A stretch of 64,000 nucleotides of DNA, taken from positions 124,001 to 188,000 of the forward strand of contig NZ_LNWY01000005.1 in the NCBI RefSeq assembly GCF_001681715.1, written 5' to 3'. A model generated the notes under the pieces. That model had not been told where the DNA came from and did no database searches. It saw nothing but the letters and a program-made list of their open reading frames with translations. A program made the position numbers and the translations under genes. Within the stretch, counting starts at the first letter, position 1; each line of letters opens with the position of its first letter. Positions 40,405-50,385 of this stretch are shown here, one piece after another. This stretch comes from Tritonibacter mobilis. Lineage in GTDB: Bacteria > Pseudomonadota > Alphaproteobacteria > Rhodobacterales > Rhodobacteraceae.

Positions 40405-40477
40405 CTTATCCTCGCATTTCACTCACGCATGCTCGGGTGTAACGGCTGGCTGCGTCACGTCCACTCTGTTTGCGTCA

Positions 40478-41521
40478 TTACGGCAACCGCATCACAGCCC
40501 AACGCGCCGCCTCCGCGACGGTTGGGTCGGGATCATCACACAGCTGCATGGCATAGGGGCGCAACTTCGCCTCCCTGGAGTTTCCAATCGCATAGAGCAC
40601 ATTGCGCACAAAGCGATCCCGGCCAATCCGCTTGATCGGAGAGCCCGAAAACCGTTCGCGAAACGCCGCATCATTCAGTTGCGACAGTTCAGCAAGCGGC
40701 GGCGCAACCGTGCCCTCACGCGCGGCATAGCGCATGTCCGAGGCCTCTACGGCGAATTTGTTCCATGGGCAGGCTGCAAGACAATCATCACAGCCATAGA
40801 TCCGATTGCCGAGTTTTGCGCGCAACTCTTCCTCAATGGGCCCCTTGTGCTCGATCGTCAGGTAGGAAATGCATCGCCGCGCATCAAGTTGGTAGGGCGC
40901 GGGAAAGGCATCTGTGGGACACGCCGTCAAACAGGCACGACAGGACCCACAATGATCTGGCTCTACCGGATCTACCGGCAATTCCAATGTGGTAAAAATA
41001 GAGCCTAAAAAGGCCCAATTGCCCCAATCTCGACTCACCAGATTGGTGTGCTTACCCTGCCAACCAAGTCCCGCAGCCTGCCCCAGTGCTTTCTCTGGCA
41101 CAGGCGCGGTGTCGACAAAGACCTTTACCTCGGCCTCATCACCCGCCTCGGAAATTAACCACCTCGCCAGACGCTTCAGCCGCTTTTTGACCAAATCGTG
41201 ATAATCCTTGCCGCGCGCATAGACCGATATTGCCGCGCGATCCGGCAGTCCCACCACCGCCATCGGGTTCTCGTCTGGCGTGTAGCTTTCTGCCAGCATG
41301 ATGACCGAACGCGCCTCCGGCCAAAGCGCCGCCGGATTTTCGCGCCAGTTCACTCGCTCCGCCATCCATGCCATCTGGCCGTGATAGCCAGCGTCCAGAA
41401 ACGCACGCAATCGTTCGGGTACCTCGGGTACATCCCACGGGCGACAGATGCGCGTGGAGACAAAGCCCTCCGCCCGAGCCTGCGCGATCAGACGCGCCTT
41501 GATATCCCCTGCCGCTTTCAT
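40478..41521 (-). CDS. queG: epoxyqueuosine reductase QueG
   Basis: This 347-residue cobalamin- and [4Fe-4S]-dependent enzyme catalyses the last step of queuosine synthesis on tRNA. It shows [15 protein letters not shown]-like [15 protein letters not shown] (near 137), two ferredoxin clusters [15 protein letters not shown] (near 193) and [14 protein letters not shown] (near 246), and a C-terminal HEAT-like repeat. The ATG lies inside the AGAAGATGAAA end of an intergenic repeat (copy C), whose GAGAAG may act as its ribosome site. Confidence 0.95.
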   Translation of the reverse strand: MKAAGDIKARLIAQARAEGFVSTRICRPWDVPEVPERLRAFLDAGYHGQMAWMAERVNWRENPAALWPEARSVIMLAESYTPDENPMAVVGLPDRAAISVYARGKDYHDLVKKRLKRLARWLISEAGDEAEVKVFVDTAPVPEKALGQAAGLGWQGKHTNLVSRDWGNWAFLGSIFTTLELPVDPVEPDHCGSCRACLTACPTDAFPAPYQLDARRCISYLTIEHKGPIEEELRAKLGNRIYGCDDCLAACPWNKFAVEASDMRYAAREGTVAPPLAELSQLNDAAFRERFSGSPIKRIGRDRFVRNVLYAIGNSREAKLRPYAMQLCDDPDPTVAEAARWAVMRLP

Positions 41522-41589
41522 CTTCTCAGAAATATCCTCGGGGGTGAACGGGCCGCAAGGCCCGGAGGGGGCAGACAGCCCCCTGCACC
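41518..41589 (-). repeat. dispersed intergenic repeat, copy C (holds the queG start)
   Basis: On the minus strand: GGGGGCTGTCTGCCCCC, a second hairpin (CGGGCC...GGCCCG), then CCCCCGAGGATATTTCTGAGAAGATGAAA (given in parts). The tail AGAAGATGAAA contains the queG start codon (41519-41521). It matches copies A, B, D and E. Confidence 0.7.
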
Positions 41590-41592
41590 ATC

Positions 41593-42258
41593 TCAGAAAT
41601 CAAGATCCGCGTAATGCGACGGAGGACGAAAGCCGGGGACCTGATCCGCCAAAATTGACCGGAAGGCAGGGCGGGATTTGATCTTAGCGTACCAGTCCTT
41701 CACCACCGCAGAGCGGTTCCAGTCCACATCAGAGATATAATCGAGCGACGACAGATGAGCAGCGGCCGCAAAATCCGCAAGGGTCATATTGTCTCCGGCC
41801 AGCCAGCGGCGATGGTCGAGCAACCACGACAGGTAATCGATGTGATATTTGATTGCCTTGGCACCGGATTTGACATTGCTGCTGTCGGGATAGCCTTCAC
41901 CGGTCATCTTTTTATTCACCCGCTCATAAAGCAGCTTCGACGTGACCTCATGATGGAACTTATCGTCAAACCAGCTCACCAGCCGACGCACTTCGAGCCG
42001 TTCGGCGGGTTTCTTTGGCATCAAGCAGGGATCGGGGCGCGTTTCCTCGATATATTCACAGATGGCCGCACTTTCGGCCATCAGCATCCCGTCGAGGCGC
42101 AGAACCGGGACCTTGGCCGCCGGGTTACGGCGCAGAAAATCCGCGTCCTGTTCCCAGTAGCGTTCCTCGACAAGCTCCACCTCGATCTTCTTTTCCGCCA
42201 GAGACAGACGCACTTTGCGACAGAAGGGGGACAGGGGGACATGATAGAGACGAGCCAT
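41593..42258 (-). CDS. glutathione S-transferase family protein
   Basis: This 221-residue protein has a thioredoxin-fold N domain ([20 protein letters not shown], with the catalytic Ser-Pro-Phe-Cys; [12 protein letters not shown] near 50; [11 protein letters not shown] near 67) and an all-helical C domain ([15 protein letters not shown] near 170). It likely binds glutathione; the reaction is unknown. The start ATG 42258 has AGGA upstream; the longer frame start lies in the mtgA gene side. Confidence 0.88.
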   Translation of the reverse strand: MARLYHVPLSPFCRKVRLSLAEKKIEVELVEERYWEQDADFLRRNPAAKVPVLRLDGMLMAESAAICEYIEETRPDPCLMPKKPAERLEVRRLVSWFDDKFHHEVTSKLLYERVNKKMTGEGYPDSSNVKSGAKAIKYHIDYLSWLLDHRRWLAGDNMTLADFAAAAHLSSLDYISDVDWNRSAVVKDWYAKIKSRPAFRSILADQVPGFRPPSHYADLDF

Positions 42259-42327
42259 GGGCGTCCTGAGCTCTCCGGTTGTTGCGGGGTTGTGTTCCTC
42301 CAGCAATGCCTTGCCAGAACGGAAACT

Positions 42328-43080
42328 TCAATGCTCGAAACAGGCGGAGCGCCCGTCGCGCTCGATTGTGGCAGCCCCATCCATGATTTGACGCGCTCTT
42401 TTGCGCATGAAATTGCCGGGATTGGCGGCAGATCGCTCTTTGGGGTTGGGTAGAAGCGCTGCAATCAGGGCTGCCTGCTGCGGGCTGAGCTTGTCCGCGC
42501 CCACCCCAAAGTAATGTCGCGCAGCTGCATCGGCACCAAATACACCTTCGCCCATCTCGGCCACGTTCAGATAGACCTCAACAATGCGCTTCTTGCTCCA
42601 TGTGGCCTCGACGACGGGCGTGATGAAGGTCTCCAGCGCCTTGCGAAACCAACTGCGCCCCTGCCAGAGAAACACGTTTTTGACCACTTGCTGCGTGATG
42701 GTCGATGCCCCACGATTGGCGCCAGACTCGAGCGCATTGCGGATCGCGTTGACGTCGAATCCCCAGTGCTCGCAAAAGCGTGCATCTTCTGCGGCCACAA
42801 CGGAACGGGCCAGGTTGGGCGAGATTTGCTCTATAGGAACCCATTCACGATCGACGTCCCCGAGACGGCGTTTTTCTGCCCAGATCGTATGGGTGATTGG
42901 CGGATTCACGACGGAGTACAACAGAATCAGCGCCAACAAAAACGCCACGCCCCCCAGCACGCCGCGCAGCACCCATCTGCGCAGGCGCAGATAGAGCGCA
43001 CGCGGCGAATAGCGCGCGCGCGAAGGTCGCGAAGGTTTGGATCTTGCGGGTGATTTCTTTTTGCGTACTGCCTTTGCCAT
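42328..43080 (-). CDS. mtgA: monofunctional biosynthetic peptidoglycan transglycosylase
   Basis: This 250-residue GT51 enzyme polymerises lipid II into glycan strands. It has a basic cytoplasmic N terminus, one membrane anchor (about 36-60), and the family motifs AAEDARFCEHWGFD (near 93, catalytic Glu), GASTITQQVVKNVFLWQGRSW (near 118, shown as GASTITQQVVKNVFLW), KRIVEVYLNVAEMGEGVFG (near 157, in part EVYLNVAEMG) and SPQQAALIAALLPNP near 190. No transpeptidase domain is present, as expected. Confidence 0.95.
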   Translation of the reverse strand: MAKAVRKKKSPARSKPSRPSRARYSPRALYLRLRRWVLRGVLGGVAFLLALILLYSVVNPPITHTIWAEKRRLGDVDREWVPIEQISPNLARSVVAAEDARFCEHWGFDVNAIRNALESGANRGASTITQQVVKNVFLWQGRSWFRKALETFITPVVEATWSKKRIVEVYLNVAEMGEGVFGADAAARHYFGVGADKLSPQQAALIAALLPNPKERSAANPGNFMRKRARQIMDGAATIERDGRSACFEH

Positions 43081-43151
43081 GCCCCTCTATAGGACAGAGC
43101 GTTCCACCACTCCAACAGAGAAACGCATGTGATGCACGTTCATGCGCAGCT

Positions 43152-43186
43152 AAAAAAGCGCCCCACAGATGCAATATCTGCGGGGC
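43152..43186 (-). terminator. Rho-independent terminator of gltB
   Basis: On the minus strand GCCCCGCAGAT, loop ATTGC, ATCTGTGGGGC, then GCTTTTTT. The stem is 11 pairs with one G-U. It lies 45-80 bases after the gltB stop. Confidence 0.9.
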
Positions 43187-43231
43187 TCAGGCTCAGGAAT
43201 AAGAGAAATCTTATTCGTGGGGATTATTGCG

Positions 43232-46200
43232 TTACTCTGCCGGGATCGCCGACGCCTCAATGGCAATGGGATGCGCCAGCTTGTTCAACATTTCCTTCGG
43301 GCAGACCTGCAGGAAGTGCACTTTCTCGCTGTCCCAATGCTGCAGGATTTCGGCGGCCTTACGGCTGCCGGTCTCTGCGACATGGCGCTCAATCAGATCT
43401 TTCAGCTGTGCTTCCCAATGATCCACGGTCACCGGGCAGGTGACGATGCTCTCCATGTTCATCAGCGTCTCGGCAGTTCGGTCGGGATCATAGAGATAGG
43501 CCATACCGCCCGTCATCCCGGCACCGAAGTTCGCGCCAATGCTGCCAAGGATCACCGCGACGCCGCCAGTCATGTATTCGCAGCCGTTGGTGCCACAGCC
43601 CTCGATCACGACTTTTGCGCCCGAGTTTCGCACCGCAAACCGCTCACCTGCACGACCTGCCGCAAAGAGATAACCATCGGTGGCACCATAAAGTACGGTA
43701 TTGCCAACAATAGTGTTCTCTGCCGCGTTCAACGGCGAGGCCATCGGCGGGCGCACGACGATCGTGCCGCCCGACAGACCTTTGCCAACATAGTCGTTTG
43801 CGTCGCCAGAGACTTCGAGCTTCAGGCCCGGAGCCGCAAAAGCGCCCAAAGACTGACCAGCGGAGCCTTGCAGCTTCACCGTCAGGTGATCGGGTTGCAA
43901 GGTATTGCGCATGCCGAAGTTCTGCACGATGTGGCTCGAAGTGCGCGTGCCCACAGTCCGGTGCGTGTTCTGCACCGCATAAGAGAGCTGCATCTTCTCG
44001 CCATCCTTCAGGAACCGCGCGGCGTCACGCACGATTTCCGCATCCAGTGTGTCCGGCACCGCATTGCGGTCCTTGTCGCGGTTGTAAACAATGCTCGCGG
44101 AGCCATCGACGGTGATCAGCAGCGGGTTCAGGTCAAGGTCATCAAGGTGGGCCGAGCCACGCGACACCTGTGCCAGAAGATCCGCGCGACCGATCACCTC
44201 ATCAAGGCTACGTGCTCCGATGGAGGCGAGGATTTCGCGAACTTCCTGTGCGTAGAAGGTGATGAGGTTCACCACCTTGTCGGCGTTGCCGGTGAACTTG
44301 CCACGCAGAGCCTCATCCTGAGTACACACACCGACGGGGCAGGTGTTCGACTGGCACTGACGCACCATGATGCAGCCCATCGCGATCAACGCGGCGGTGC
44401 CGATGCCATATTCCTCGGCCCCCATCATCGCAGCCATCACAATGTCACGCCCGGTGCGCAGACCACCATCGGTCCGCAGGGTCACACGACCGCGCAGGTT
44501 GTTCATCGCCAGCACCTGATGCGCCTCGGTGAGGCCCATCTCCCACGGCAGACCGCAGTATTTGATCGAGGTCGCAGGAGAGGCCCCGGTGCCACCGTTG
44601 TGGCCCGAGATCAGGATGATGTCCGCCTTGGCCTTCGCCACGCCGGCAGCAATGGTGCCAACACCGGAGGAGGCCACCAGCTTTACCGTTACCTTGCAGC
44701 GCGGGTTGATCTGCTTCAGGTCATAGATCAGCTGCGCCAAATCCTCGATCGAATAGATATCGTGGTGCGGCGGCGGCGAAATCAGGGTCACCCCCTTGGT
44801 GGAGTGACGCAGACGCGCGATCAGATCGGTGACCTTCATGCCGGGCAGCTGGCCACCCTCGCCGGGCTTTGCACCCTGCGCGACCTTGATTTCCAATTCT
44901 TCGCACTGGTTCAGATATTCGGCTGTCACACCAAAGCGACCCGACGCCACCTGCTTGATCTTCGCAGAGGGGTTGTCGCCATTGGATTCTGGCACAAAAT
45001 GCGCCGGATCTTCGCCACCCTCGCCAGAGTCGGACTTTGCACCGATCCGGTTCATCGCCACGTTCAACGTCTTATGCGCCTCGGGCGAAAGCGCGCCCAG
45101 CGACATCCCCGGCGTGACAAAACGCTTACGGATTGCGGTGATGCTCTCCACTTCTTCCAGTGGGACTGGTTTACCGAGTGGCTTGATATCCAAAAGGTCG
45201 CGCAGGTGGATCGGCGGGTTCGATTGCATCTTGGCCGAATATTGCTTCCACAGCTCAAACGAGGCCTTGTTGCACGCCATCTGCATCATATGCATTGAGG
45301 TCGCTTCCCACGCGTGGGTCTCGCCGGATTTGCGAGCCTTATAGAAACCGCCGATGGGCAGAACATTCTCTGTGGTATTCCAGCCTTTCGCGTGGATCTC
45401 CTCGGCCTTCACCTGAATACCAGAGACACCGATGCCGGAGATCCGCGAGGTCATGCCGGGGAAAAACTCCGCCACCATGGCGCGCGAGAGGCCCACCGCC
45501 TCAAAGTTCAGACCACCGCGATAAGAGGAAATCACCGAGATCCCCATCTTCGCCATGATCTTCAACAGGCCTTGGTCAATCGCTTCACGATAACGGGCGA
45601 CGTTCTCTGTGAGGCTGCCTTCGAGCAGGCCGCGCTCAATACGGTCTGCCAGCGAATCTTCGGCCAGATAGGCGTTCACAACGGTCGCGCCACATCCGAT
45701 CAGAACCGCAAAATAATGCGGGTCGATACATTCGGCAGAGCGCACGTTCAGCGAGCAGAAAGTCCGCAAGCCTTGACGGGTCAGATGCGAATGCACCGCA
45801 GAGGTCGCAAGGATCATCGGCATTGCGACCTTATCCGCACCGGAGTGCTGATCGGTCAGAACGATATGCCCAGCGCCCGAACGCACCGCCTCTTCGGCCT
45901 CAGCACGGATACGGGCCAGCGCCGCATTGAGCGCGCCGCGACCCGGCGCAAAGCTACAGTCGATCTCGGCCAGCGTAGAGCCAAGATTCTCCACCAGCTT
46001 GTCCCATTGAGCATTGCCGACAAAGGGGCTTTCCAGCACGACGATTTCGGTCTGGGAGCTGTCCTCGTCCAGCACGTTCTTGAGATTGCCAAAGCGCGTC
46101 TTCAGGCTCATCACACGGAATTCGCGCAAGCTGTCGATTGGCGGGTTGGTGACCTGAGAGAAGTTCTGGCGGAAGAAATGGCTCAGCGGGCGATACTGTT

Positions 46201-47764
46201 TGGACAGAACGGCAGAGGGCGTATCATCACCCATGGACGCGAGGCTCTCTTTGCCGTCCTCGGCCATCGGCGCAAGGATTTGCTCCAACTCTTCGATGGT
46301 ATAGCCAGCCGCCACCTGGCGGCGGCGTAGATCTTCACCAGAAAACAGCGGCGTTTCCTGAACGCCACCAAGGATTTCATCCAGATCGGTAACCTTCTCG
46401 ACCCACTCGCCAAAAGGCAGGGCGCGAGCGAGTTTATCTTTGATCTCAACGTCGTGATAGAGTTGGCCCTTGGCCATATCCACGGCGAGCATCTGGCCGG
46501 GACCAAGCGCGCCTTTTTCCACGACAGACGCCTCGTCAATCGGCACCATACCGGCCTCAGAACCCGCGATCACCAGACCATCACCGGTCACGACATAACG
46601 CATCGGGCGCAGACCGTTGCGATCCAGGCCTGCACAGACCCAACGACCATCGGTCATTGCCAGTGCGGCGGGGCCATCCCATGGCTCCATTACCGCGTTG
46701 CAGTAGGAATACATATCGCGCCATGCCTGTGGCAGCTCTTCGGCCTGCTTGGACCAGCTCTCCGGCACCAGCATGGTTTTTGCCATCGGCGCGGAACGGC
46801 CTGCGCGCACCAGAACCTCAAACACCGAATCCAGCGCAGCAGAGTCGGAAGATCCGGACGCCACAATCGGTTTGATATCCTCGGCGTGGTCGCCGAAGGT
46901 CGCCGAAGCCATGCGAATCTCATGGCTTTTCATCCAGTTGACGTTGCCCTTGAGGGTGTTGATCTCGCCGTTGTGAGCCAGCATTCGGAAGGGCTGCGCC
47001 AGCCACCATTGCGGGAAGGTGTTGGTGGAATACCGCTGGTGATAGATCGCAAATGCGCTCTCGAACCGCTCATCCATCAGGTCGGGGTAGAAGACCGCGA
47101 CCTGCTCGGCGAGCATCATGCCCTTGTAGATGATCGAACGGCAGGACAGCGACGCGATATAAAGCCCGCCCACATGGGCCGCGGCGGCCGCTTTCTCAAT
47201 CCGGCGACGGATCACATAGAGCTCGCGCTCGAATGTTTCCTCGTCCACACCCTTTGAGTTGGAGATCAGGATCTGTTCAATTTCAGGCCGTGTCGCATTG
47301 GCCTTATCCCCAAGGCAGGTCACATCCACCGGCACATGACGCCAGCCGTAGATATAGTAGCCCATCCGCAAAACCTCGGTTTCAACGATGGTTCGGCAGG
47401 TTTCCTGTGCACCAAAATCCGTGCGGGGAAGAAAAACCTGACCCACGGCCAAGAGTTCGTGCTCGCGAGGATTGTGCCCGGTGCGCTTCACCTGATCCCA
47501 GAAGAACGGCACGGGAATTTGTACGTGGATACCTGCGCCATCACCGGTCTTGCCATCAGCGTCAACAGCGCCCCGGTGCCAGATCGCTTTTAGGGCGTCG
47601 ATACCAGCTTCAACCACCTTGCGGCTGCGGGAGCCATCGACGGAGACCACCAGACCCACACCACAGGAAGAATGCTCTTCTTCCTCGGAATAGAGACCGT
47701 TTTCGGCCATCCACTGACGCTTTGCTTCTTCGGCACGCACCCAGTTTTCATCATATTTCGTCAT
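43232..47764 (-). CDS. gltB: glutamate synthase large subunit
   Basis: This 1510-residue protein combines a class II glutaminase domain (the propeptide ends and the N-terminal nucleophile is Cys34 in HSSCGVG), a central inactive domain, an FMN-binding synthase domain (about 800-1180) with the 3Fe-4S ligands CIMVRQCQSNTCPVGVC near 1120, and a C-terminal beta-helix (about 1240-1480). With GltD it makes glutamate from glutamine and 2-oxoglutarate using NADPH. ATG 47764 has AGGAG eight bases upstream; a GTG two codons earlier is possible. gltD lies upstream in the same direction. Confidence 0.97.
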   Translation of the reverse strand: MTKYDENWVRAEEAKRQWMAENGLYSEEEEHSSCGVGLVVSVDGSRSRKVVEAGIDALKAIWHRGAVDADGKTGDGAGIHVQIPVPFFWDQVKRTGHNPREHELLAVGQVFLPRTDFGAQETCRTIVETEVLRMGYYIYGWRHVPVDVTCLGDKANATRPEIEQILISNSKGVDEETFERELYVIRRRIEKAAAAAHVGGLYIASLSCRSIIYKGMMLAEQVAVFYPDLMDERFESAFAIYHQRYSTNTFPQWWLAQPFRMLAHNGEINTLKGNVNWMKSHEIRMASATFGDHAEDIKPIVASGSSDSAALDSVFEVLVRAGRSAPMAKTMLVPESWSKQAEELPQAWRDMYSYCNAVMEPWDGPAALAMTDGRWVCAGLDRNGLRPMRYVVTGDGLVIAGSEAGMVPIDEASVVEKGALGPGQMLAVDMAKGQLYHDVEIKDKLARALPFGEWVEKVTDLDEILGGVQETPLFSGEDLRRRQVAAGYTIEELEQILAPMAEDGKESLASMGDDTPSAVLSKQYRPLSHFFRQNFSQVTNPPIDSLREFRVMSLKTRFGNLKNVLDEDSSQTEIVVLESPFVGNAQWDKLVENLGSTLAEIDCSFAPGRGALNAALARIRAEAEEAVRSGAGHIVLTDQHSGADKVAMPMILATSAVHSHLTRQGLRTFCSLNVRSAECIDPHYFAVLIGCGATVVNAYLAEDSLADRIERGLLEGSLTENVARYREAIDQGLLKIMAKMGISVISSYRGGLNFEAVGLSRAMVAEFFPGMTSRISGIGVSGIQVKAEEIHAKGWNTTENVLPIGGFYKARKSGETHAWEATSMHMMQMACNKASFELWKQYSAKMQSNPPIHLRDLLDIKPLGKPVPLEEVESITAIRKRFVTPGMSLGALSPEAHKTLNVAMNRIGAKSDSGEGGEDPAHFVPESNGDNPSAKIKQVASGRFGVTAEYLNQCEELEIKVAQGAKPGEGGQLPGMKVTDLIARLRHSTKGVTLISPPPHHDIYSIEDLAQLIYDLKQINPRCKVTVKLVASSGVGTIAAGVAKAKADIILISGHNGGTGASPATSIKYCGLPWEMGLTEAHQVLAMNNLRGRVTLRTDGGLRTGRDIVMAAMMGAEEYGIGTAALIAMGCIMVRQCQSNTCPVGVCTQDEALRGKFTGNADKVVNLITFYAQEVREILASIGARSLDEVIGRADLLAQVSRGSAHLDDLDLNPLLITVDGSASIVYNRDKDRNAVPDTLDAEIVRDAARFLKDGEKMQLSYAVQNTHRTVGTRTSSHIVQNFGMRNTLQPDHLTVKLQGSAGQSLGAFAAPGLKLEVSGDANDYVGKGLSGGTIVVRPPMASPLNAAENTIVGNTVLYGATDGYLFAAGRAGERFAVRNSGAKVVIEGCGTNGCEYMTGGVAVILGSIGANFGAGMTGGMAYLYDPDRTAETLMNMESIVTCPVTVDHWEAQLKDLIERHVAETGSRKAAEILQHWDSEKVHFLQVCPKEMLNKLAHPIAIEASAIPAE

Positions 47765-47839
47765 ATTCACTCTCCTCTGCCTGGCGGTGGCGCCGCGCCT
47801 TTTGTCAGGGGCGCCGGACCGCTCGGGGAAACCTGTTGA

Positions 47840-49282
47840 TTACTCGGCTGCGACGGCGGCCTTGGTGTTGAAACGCTCGATGATCGCCTCTGCACAGTCG
47901 CGGCCATCCTTGATCGCCCAGACCACCAGCGAGGCACCGCGCACGATGTCGCCCACGGCATAAACACCATCGAGATTGGTCGCGCCGGTTCTGAACTCTG
48001 CCTTGATGGTGCCCCAGCGGGTCACAGGCAGATTTGGCTGGTCCCACAAGGTAGGCAGCTCTTCCGGTTCAAAGCCCAGCGCCTTGATGACCAGATCGGC
48101 CTCTTCGACGTAATCCGCGCCCTCGATCACTTCGGGGGCCTGACGACCCGACGCATCGGGCTGTCCCAGACGCATCTTCTGCACCATCACACCCGAAACC
48201 TTGCCAGCTTCATCGGTGAAGCCTTTGGGGGCCGAGAGCCACTCAAAGATCACGCCCTCTTCCTCGGCATTTTGCGTTTCACGCTGCGAGCCCGGCATAT
48301 TCGCGCGGTCACGACGATAGAGACATTTCACCGACTCGGCGCCCTGACGAACCGAGGTCCGCACACAGTCCATCGCGGTGTCACCGCCGCCGATGACCAC
48401 AACCTTCTTACCCTTGGCATTGAAGGTGCCGTCCTCATACTCAGGCACAGTATCGCCAAAATTCGCCACACGGTTGGATGCGGTCAGGAAGTCAATCGCT
48501 TTGACGATGCCCGTCGCACCAGAGCCCGGCATGTTCAGATCACGGGATTTATAAACGCCGGTGGCAATGATAATCGCATCGTGCTTGGCGCGGATCTCCT
48601 CAAACGAGATATCCTCGCCGATGTTGCAGTTCATCACGAAGGTCACGCCACCCTCCGCCAGCAACTCGTTGCGGCGCATGACGATCTCTTTTTCCAGCTT
48701 GAAACCGGGGATACCATAGGTCAGCAGACCGCCCGCACGATCATAGCGATCATAGACGGTGACCTGCACGCCAGCCTTGCGCAGCATATCGGCGGCCGCC
48801 AGACCGCCGGGGCCTGCGCCAATGATGCCGACGGATTCCGCGCGTTCCGCCAATGGGGCATTGGGTTTGACCCAACCTTTGTCCCATGCGGTGTCAGTGA
48901 TGTATTTCTCGACCGCGCCGATGGTCACAGTGCCGTGACCGGATTGTTCGATCACACAGTTGCCTTCGCAGAGACGATCCTGCGGGCAGATACGACCACA
49001 GATCTCCGGAAAGGTGTTCGTCGCTTGCGAGGTTGCATAGGCTTCCTCAAGCCGCCCGGTTGCGGTCAGACGCAGCCAGTCGGGGATGTTGTTGTGCAAG
49101 GGGCAATGCGACTGGCAATAAGGCACGCCACACTGGCTGCACCGGCTCGCCTGCTCTTCCGCCTTGGCCGCCGCGAATTCCGCATAGATCTCGTCGAAAT
49201 CTTCTCTACGCGTGTCCGCGTCCCGCTTCACGGGCATATCGCGATCAATCTTCACGAACTTCAGCATCGGTTGCTTGGCCAC
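47840..49282 (-). CDS. gltD: glutamate synthase small subunit
   Basis: This 480-residue FAD protein supplies electrons from NADPH to GltB. It has N-terminal Fe-S ligands (CSQCGVPYCQSHCP near 43, CGRICPQDRLCEGNC near 94, given in parts CGRICPQDRLCEGNC), an FAD-binding GAGPGGLAAADMLRKAG near 152, and NADPH-binding GGGDTAMDC near 294. The start is GTG 49282 with GGAG nine bases upstream. It lies upstream of gltB with 75 bases between. Confidence 0.96.
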   Translation of the reverse strand: MAKQPMLKFVKIDRDMPVKRDADTRREDFDEIYAEFAAAKAEEQASRCSQCGVPYCQSHCPLHNNIPDWLRLTATGRLEEAYATSQATNTFPEICGRICPQDRLCEGNCVIEQSGHGTVTIGAVEKYITDTAWDKGWVKPNAPLAERAESVGIIGAGPGGLAAADMLRKAGVQVTVYDRYDRAGGLLTYGIPGFKLEKEIVMRRNELLAEGGVTFVMNCNIGEDISFEEIRAKHDAIIIATGVYKSRDLNMPGSGATGIVKAIDFLTASNRVANFGDTVPEYEDGTFNAKGKKVVVIGGGDTAMDCVRTSVRQGAESVKCLYRRDRANMPGSQRETQNAEEEGVIFEWLSAPKGFTDEAGKVSGVMVQKMRLGQPDASGRQAPEVIEGADYVEEADLVIKALGFEPEELPTLWDQPNLPVTRWGTIKAEFRTGATNLDGVYAVGDIVRGASLVVWAIKDGRDCAEAIIERFNTKAAVAAE

Positions 49283-49516
49283 GGCGATACTCTCCTTTTG
49301 GCTGGCGGCGATAGTACAGAGCCTCTGAATGTTAAATAGGTCAGCATTGGTTACTCATTTAACAACTAGCTCCCTGTGAATAGCCAATTCTCAGTCATTG
49401 TATAGTTGTTTTAGGTCCGATTCGGACTTAAAAACGGACTTCCCCATAAAAACAATGGCTTTATACAGTCGGCACAGCTGCTTCACTTTCGCAGCGCCAT
49501 CCCGGATAGAGATATT

Positions 49517-50320
49517 ATGCCATTGCTTCAGCTGATCCTTGTGGCCCTGATTCAGGGCATAACCGAATTCCTTCCCGTATCGTCCTCCGGACATCTGATT
49601 CTACTCCCCAGCTTGACCGGCATGGAGGATCAAGGGCAGGCTATTGATGTGGCCGTCCATGTCGGCACCCTTGCCGCGGTGGTATTGTTCTTCTGGAGCG
49701 ACGTGCGCGAGGCGATATTGGGACTTCCGCGCGCGTTAACCGGGCGCATCGATACAGCCGGTGCGCGGTTGGCGCTTGGGCTTATTGTTTCGACCATTCC
49801 AACCGTCATCTTTGGAGCTGTTTTACACTTCACTGGCCTGAGTGACGCGCTGCGCTCTATCACTGTGATCGGCTGGACCATGCTGATCTTTGGGATCGTG
49901 CTCTATGTAGCCGACCAGCGCGGCAGCTCTCACAAAACCGCCTCCGACTGGGGACCAAAAGACGCGCTGATCATAGGCCTCTGGCAAATGCTGGCACTTA
50001 TTCCGGGAACATCCCGTTCGGGCATTACCATCACAGGCGCACGAGGCCTTGGGTACAACCGCGAAGACGGCGCGCGCATTGCCATGCTGATGTCGATCCC
50101 CACCATCATCGCTTCGGGCTTACTGCTTGGAACAGAGGTGGCCCTGAATGCCGATGTTGGATTGATGCGCGACATGGGAATCGCGGCTCTGCTGGCGATG
50201 GTCTCCGCTCTCGCAGCACTTGCGCTGATGATGCGTCTGCTCAAATCCGTGAGCTTCACCCCCTACGTCATATATCGGGTGGTGCTCGGCATCGTGCTGC
50301 TGATCATCGCCTATCAGTGA
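49517..50320 (+). CDS. uppP: undecaprenyl-diphosphatase UppP (BacA)
   Basis: This 267-residue membrane phosphatase recycles the lipid carrier used in cell wall synthesis and confers low-level bacitracin resistance. It has eight hydrophobic segments and the family motifs EFLPVSSSGHLIL (near 17) and PGTSRSGITI (near 162, catalytic Arg and Ser). The ATG at 49517 is preceded by GGATAGAGATATT; the ribosome site is weak. It converges with the NDUFA9-like gene. Confidence 0.95.
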   Translation: MPLLQLILVALIQGITEFLPVSSSGHLILLPSLTGMEDQGQAIDVAVHVGTLAAVVLFFWSDVREAILGLPRALTGRIDTAGARLALGLIVSTIPTVIFGAVLHFTGLSDALRSITVIGWTMLIFGIVLYVADQRGSSHKTASDWGPKDALIIGLWQMLALIPGTSRSGITITGARGLGYNREDGARIAMLMSIPTIIASGLLLGTEVALNADVGLMRDMGIAALLAMVSALAALALMMRLLKSVSFTPYVIYRVVLGIVLLIIAYQ

Positions 50321-50325
50321 GACAA

Positions 50326-50355
50326 ACAAAAAGGGTGCGACCCAGATCGCACCCT
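50326..50355 (-). terminator. terminator of the NDUFA9-like gene
   Basis: AGGGTGCGA (50332-50340) pairs with TCGCACCCT (50347-50355); on the minus strand the stem is followed by TTTTT. It also lies just after the uppP stop, so it can serve both genes. Confidence 0.85.
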
Positions 50356-50385
50356 CTCAACGTCTCTTTAACTCAGACCTTCGCC

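Noticed and set aside
43169-45298. Long open frame (709 codons) on the plus strand
   Set aside because: Antisense to gltB, with the same His/Arg-rich look; it crosses the gltB terminator and has no ribosome site or recognisable motif.
49391-49594. 67-codon minus-strand frame before uppP
   Set aside because: It overlaps the start of uppP on the other strand and has no ribosome site or homology that I can see.
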